A stretch of 23,878 nt of DNA, taken from IMG/VR virus record IMGVR_UViG_3300005253_000499, positions 1 through 23,878 of that record; one strand, written 5' to 3'. Each line of letters begins with the position of its first letter. Positions within the stretch are counted from its first letter, which is position 1. The translations under genes and the position numbers were made by a program. The stretch comes from a virus. A model generated the notes under the pieces. The model had not been told where the DNA came from, did not search any database, and saw only the letters and a list, made by a program, of their open reading frames with translations. Shown piece after piece: positions 21,430 through 23,878 of this stretch.

Positions 21430-21723
21430 ATGAAAGATGAATTAGTAATCGAAGAGGCGATAGCAGCAATCGCAAAAAGAGCAGGAACGGAAATCGACAG
21501 GATGGATATTGGTATTACCCTGTCAACGGCTATGACCAAAGAACAAAGAGAAGACTTAGTTGCTATGATGGGGTTTCTGGTCGGCCAAAAGATGGAGCCT
21601 GCGACAATTTTATATAATTTGCTCCATGACCTAAATGGCCTGAAAGCCGTCTATCTCAAAGACCCTGCCGGAAAATGTTTTAGCCCACGTTCGTCTGGGT
21701 ATCGTCTCAAAAAAGTATCCTAA
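21430..21723 (+). CDS. 97-residue hypothetical early protein
   Basis: First rightward gene after the sigma-54 promoter; AAGG lies 5 bases before ATG 21430. Helical and acidic (VIEEAIAAIAKRAGTEIDRM, then EQREDLVAMMGFLVGQKM), with a Pro/Gly break and a short basic end. No family recognised. It is bracketed by complementary sequences (21398-21406 and 21759-21767). Confidence 0.7.
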   Translation: MKDELVIEEAIAAIAKRAGTEIDRMDIGITLSTAMTKEQREDLVAMMGFLVGQKMEPATILYNLLHDLNGLKAVYLKDPAGKCFSPRSSGYRLKKVS

Positions 21724-21770
21724 CCGCCCTGGCCTGGACTCTGGGGAGTTCAAATCTCCCCAGCGGTTTT
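21722..21770 (+). terminator. strong hairpin with tRNA T-arm-like loop
   Basis: CTGGGGAG-TTCAAAT-CTCCCCAG (21741-21763) is a perfect 8-bp stem, and AACCG/CGGTT closes it outside. TTTT follows at 21767-21770, so it can work as a terminator. The loop and flanks GTTCAAATC match the tRNA T-arm consensus exactly. Confidence 0.55.
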
Positions 21771-21798
21771 AACTGAAACTATTTTATGAGGTGATAAG

Positions 21799-21987
21799 AT
21801 GAATAGGGATCGCCGAAAGAAAATACAAAAAGCAATAGACTTGCTTGATGACGTGCTTGTAGATGAACAAGAAGCCTACGACAATATGCCTGAAAATCTA
21901 CAAGATTCAGACAAAGGCGATACAATGCAAACAGGAATTGATAATTTACAAGATGGCAAAGACTTGCTCGAAGAAGTTCTTGCTTAA
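21799..21987 (+). CDS. 62-residue helical phage protein
   Basis: RBS GAGGTGATAAG before ATG 21799. MNRDRRKKIQKAIDLLDDVL, then DEQEAYDNMPENLQDSDKGD and a C-terminal acidic helix: a family of small proteins (often with DEEQEAxxNxPExLQ) frequent in phages, unknown function. Followed by a GCCCG/CGGGC hairpin at 21990-22005. Confidence 0.75.
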   Translation: MNRDRRKKIQKAIDLLDDVLVDEQEAYDNMPENLQDSDKGDTMQTGIDNLQDGKDLLEEVLA

Positions 21988-22027
21988 CCGCCCGCCTTGC
22001 CGGGCCTTTATCGAAGGGAAAAGAATT

Positions 22028-22171
22028 ATGAGAACTATAACGCTACCTGCACTCAACAAAACCATATCACTTGGCCAGTATGTCAAGGCTGTTAAAATGG
22101 CCAAAGCAATGGATGACCCGGTAACAATTAAGCCCTGCACTTGTGGCTATGAACAAGCCCTAAAGGAATAA
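22028..22171 (+). CDS. 47-residue hypothetical protein
   Basis: ATG 22028 with AAGGG ahead. MRTITLPALNKTISLGQYVK, then AKAMDDPVTIKPCTCG. A single CTCG near the C-terminus. Typical of small conserved phage proteins; unknown role. Confidence 0.65.
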   Translation: MRTITLPALNKTISLGQYVKAVKMAKAMDDPVTIKPCTCGYEQALKE

Positions 22172-22176
22172 GTAAA

Positions 22177-22329
22177 ATGAGAAAATACTTATGTTGGCTA
22201 CTTGGTCATAGTTTTATCTGCCTGTTTCGGTGGCACTGGGGAACCGAGGGAGGGCGCGAAGGAAGCGAAACAACTGGTTGGATATGTCAACACTGTGGGG
22301 CAATAAGAAACGAGCAATGGGACACTTGA
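22177..22329 (+). CDS. 50-residue zinc-ribbon-like protein
   Basis: ATG 22177 with AAGGA ahead. Begins MRKYLCWLLGHSFICLFRWH and has WICQHCGAIRNEQWDT at the end, a pattern seen in many small phage proteins. Single CxxC half-knuckle plus N-terminal Cys/His. Overlaps nothing; next ATG one base after the stop. Confidence 0.7.
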   Translation: MRKYLCWLLGHSFICLFRWHWGTEGGREGSETTGWICQHCGAIRNEQWDT

Positions 22330-22330
22330 T

Positions 22331-22471
22331 ATGTATGATTGCAAAGATTGTGAACGCACTTTTGAAAAGCCGAAAAAAATCTGTGAAGACGGCCAAGAGG
22401 AATGTATTGTTTGTGGAGAACTATTTGAAGTATGCCCATATTGTGATTCAGAAAACTGGGAAAGGAAGTGA
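22331..22471 (+). CDS. 46-residue Cys-rich protein
   Basis: Three CxxC pairs (CKDC, CIVC, CPYC) plus a lone Cys in a short acidic protein, consistent with zinc binding. Starts one base after the preceding stop, so likely coupled. Start and RBS are weak but the spacing is right. Confidence 0.6.
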   Translation: MYDCKDCERTFEKPKKICEDGQEECIVCGELFEVCPYCDSENWERK

Positions 22472-22474
22472 AAA

Positions 22475-22663
22475 ATGAAAGACATTGTAATAACCAAAAT
22501 AGCAACAGAAGCAAGAGGCGGCGCAAATATAAACGATTGCATTGAACAGCTAATTATTGTTGCTCTTGGTTTTGATTGCGAAGCTGTGTTAAGCCACAAT
22601 AACCACGAATACACCGCTACAAGCCAAAAAATCATAGCTACGGTTATTGAGAAGCTAAGATAA
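22475..22663 (+). CDS. 62-residue hypothetical protein
   Basis: RBS AAAGGAAG overlaps the preceding stop; ATG 22475. Alternating helix and strand (MKDIVITKIATEARGGANIN, then IATVIEKLR), soluble. No family recognised. Confidence 0.65.
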   Translation: MKDIVITKIATEARGGANINDCIEQLIIVALGFDCEAVLSHNNHEYTATSQKIIATVIEKLR

Positions 22664-22673
22664 GGAGAAAACC

Positions 22674-22874
22674 ATGAGCGAAACAATCGAAGAAACACTA
22701 ATCAAGCACATGAATCATATCGGAAAACTGACTAAGCAGCGAGACGCCCTGCTGGATGCGTGCAAAGAGCTTGTACGATTCTGCGAAAGCAAAGACCGTC
22801 AATATGAAGATGATGTTTGCCCTACCAAGGCATACGAATTAGCCAAAGCCGCCATAAAAGAAGTAGAGAAATAA
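22674..22874 (+). CDS. 66-residue coiled-coil phage protein
   Basis: RBS AAGGAG before ATG 22674. Helical (GKLTKQRDALLDACKELVRF), then CESKDRQYEDDVCP and AYELAKAAIKEVEK, a composition common in phage early-region proteins that are mostly helical hairpins. Role unknown. Confidence 0.7.
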   Translation: MSETIEETLIKHMNHIGKLTKQRDALLDACKELVRFCESKDRQYEDDVCPTKAYELAKAAIKEVEK

Positions 22875-22875
22875 G

Positions 22876-22911
22876 CATATTAGCCGTCCTAATATGAATT
22901 ATAAGTATTAG
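22876..22911. promoter_or_regulatory. triple TATTAG half-sites, candidate operator
   Basis: CATATTAG-CCGTC-CTAATATG is a perfect 8-base inverted repeat (22876-22896), and a third TATTAG lies at 22906-22911, five bases upstream of the -35. Likely a regulator site for the promoter that follows. Confidence 0.5.
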
Positions 22912-22915
22912 TTTC

Positions 22916-22944
22916 TTGACATTTGAGTTAAAGTATAGTTCAAT
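22916..22944 (+). promoter_or_regulatory. sigma-70-type rightward promoter
   Basis: TTGACA (perfect), 17 bases, TTCAAT. Same -10 hexamer and spacing as the leftward promoter at 21107-21135. It feeds the genes from 22970 on. Confidence 0.7.
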
Positions 22945-22969
22945 AAGAGATGAAGATAGGAGTACGACA

Positions 22970-23086
22970 ATGTTGCTAAAAAATGAAATCTCTCAAAAAC
23001 CAAACACAAGCGTTAAAAAGTGCGCGCAGGGGAGCATTTCTCAATTCTTAGCAGCATTGTCGGCTCCCTTGCCGTACTTTAATTAG
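22970..23086 (+). CDS. 38-residue hypothetical peptide
   Basis: First ORF after the promoter; AGGAG 9 bases ahead of ATG 22970. MLLKNEISQKPNTSVKKC, then AQGSISQFLAALSAPLPYFN. A GGGAGC/GCTCCC inverted repeat lies in its 3' half, so it might instead be a leader or small RNA. Confidence 0.5.
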   Translation: MLLKNEISQKPNTSVKKCAQGSISQFLAALSAPLPYFN

Positions 23087-23099
23087 GAAGGAAGAATAG

Positions 23100-23165
23100 A
23101 TGATTTATTTTGCTCTTTGCATAGGTTTTTGCTTGGGAAATATCTTTCAAATTTGCCAGAACTAA
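23100..23165 (+). CDS. 21-residue membrane peptide
   Basis: Very good RBS (GGAAGGAAG) before ATG 23100; hydrophobic and Cys-rich (MIYFALCIGFCLGNIFQICQ). A short membrane peptide of unknown role, 47 bases before the next gene. Confidence 0.5.
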   Translation: MIYFALCIGFCLGNIFQICQN

Positions 23166-23212
23166 CTTTTAATGCCTTTGCTCCCTCTTGAGTTTATTTA
23201 TAGGAGATTGAT

Positions 23213-23554
23213 ATGATAGAAAAGCCAAGTCATGCCACAGTATCATACGCAAAGAGGTTAAACGAACAAGATGAAAGAGATTGGGAAAATAGTGCTAACT
23301 TTTGGGCTAACTTTATAGTGGGTGCTTTCATGGTTTTAATCTGCGTTCTTGTGTGTTTTGGGTTTTACGGATGTCTCAATAGTATAGAAAATAGTTGGAA
23401 TAAATATGAAGCGGAAGAACGGAATAAAGCTCGTGCAGTAATAGATGATGCAACATCCGAGGAAAGAGCAGAAGCGAGGGAGTCGAATAGGCGGTCAAGA
23501 GAATACGAAAAACAGTGGGAACTGGAAAAAGCGTTGAGACACTTAGAAGATTAA
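23213..23554 (+). CDS. 113-residue single-TM coiled-coil protein
   Basis: RBS AGGAG before ATG 23213. One transmembrane helix (about 33-54, FIVGAFMVLICVLVCFGFYG), then a long charged coiled coil (NKYEAEERNKARAVID, SEERAEARESNRRSREYE). It has the shape of a small spanin-like or membrane-tethered protein, but no family is recognised. Confidence 0.7.
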   Translation: MIEKPSHATVSYAKRLNEQDERDWENSANFWANFIVGAFMVLICVLVCFGFYGCLNSIENSWNKYEAEERNKARAVIDDATSEERAEARESNRRSREYEKQWELEKALRHLED

Positions 23555-23558
23555 AGAA

Positions 23559-23717
23559 ATGACCATAGGAATTATGACAATAGAAGGCTATGAAAAAGCA
23601 CTTCAGACATTAGTAAACATGTATCATATAGCTCCTAACAGTGAAAAACAATGGTGGCTTGAGCGTATCGCTTTCTGCCAAGAAAGAATTGACAGCATAA
23701 TCTTGATAAGCAATTAA
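23559..23717 (+). CDS. 52-residue hypothetical protein (start uncertain)
   Basis: ATG 23559 has little RBS; ATG 23574 (47 residues) has AGGA 5 bases ahead and may be the true start. Helical (ALQTLVNMYHIAPNSEKQWW, then ERIAFCQERIDS). Unknown function. Confidence 0.55.
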   Translation: MTIGIMTIEGYEKALQTLVNMYHIAPNSEKQWWLERIAFCQERIDSIILISN

Positions 23718-23768
23718 GGATGCAGTATGGCCATGGAGGGCCTGTAATCTTAATATAAGGAGACTAAC

Positions 23769-23878
23769 ATGGAAACTATCGAAGTATCAGACGAAACCTA
23801 CGCTAAAATCAAAGACCAGATTGAGGCCGACAAGAAGAAAGAGTTTGAGCCGAAGTTTGAGCCAATAGAGGTACATGA
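23769..23878 (+). CDS. acidic protein, 3'-truncated by window edge
   Basis: RBS AAGGAG before ATG 23769; METIEVSDETYAKIKDQIEA, then a charged segment with a short repeat EFEPKFEPIEV. Common opening of small phage proteins. The remainder is outside the window. Confidence 0.65.
   Translation, partial: METIEVSDETYAKIKDQIEADKKKEFEPKFEPIEVH

Noticed and set aside
21398-21770. A real tmRNA or intron-split tRNA gene
   Set aside because: No G3-U70 pair, CCA, tag peptide, pseudoknot set or room for an intron core; kept only as an observation.

Overview
The window is part of a tailed double-stranded DNA phage (or prophage-like) genome of podovirus type. The evidence is a run of virion genes that all read leftward (minus strand): terminase small subunit (19468-19941), terminase large subunit (16821-18212), P22-type portal (14835-16820), scaffold-like protein (11841-12629), N4-gp56-type major capsid protein (10788-11825), and then head-completion, tail-nozzle and fibre-like genes down to about 370. 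No integrase, polymerase, lysin or tRNA gene could be recognised. Both ends run into truncated genes, so this is a fragment. The host cannot be named. A Gram-negative host is inferred from a perfect sigma-54 promoter, Sec- and Tat-type signal sequences and an O-antigen polymerase/ligase-like enzyme.

Layout. 1-368 is the tail of a rightward HNH-like, repeat-containing DNA-binding protein. 370-12629 is the leftward head and tail block. It carries an unusual set of structural-looking proteins with N-terminal signal peptides (2783-3823, 4082-4951, 4963-5331, 8090-9202) and an inserted A+T-rich Wzy/WaaL-like membrane enzyme with C-terminal TPRs (6432-7958). A clear terminator at 12643-12686 separates this from 12720-14830, a tightly overlapping series of small genes. 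Its most striking member is a Tat-signal protein (12720-13217) whose body is an ungapped paralogue of one segment of the 704-residue tail protein at 669-2783. Portal and terminase follow, then more very small membrane or zinc-ribbon proteins (18658-20670) and a candidate Acb2/Tad1-type anti-defence protein (18220-18513).

20707-21429 is a divergent control region. A sigma-70-type promoter (21107-21135) with palindromes at its start site fires left into a 4-codon leader ORF and a terminator-like hairpin. A consensus sigma-54 promoter (21292-21307), with three upstream copies of a repeat placed like enhancer sites, fires right. 21430-23878 is a rightward early-type operon of small unknown proteins. 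It has a second promoter at 22916-22944 whose -10 hexamer and spacing match the leftward promoter.

Working model (inference): rightward genes depend on a host enhancer-binding protein plus sigma-54. Leftward genes form one long translationally coupled packaging and morphogenesis transcript, punctuated by hairpins. Several proteins are sent to the envelope, where they could remodel the cell surface or affect superinfection.
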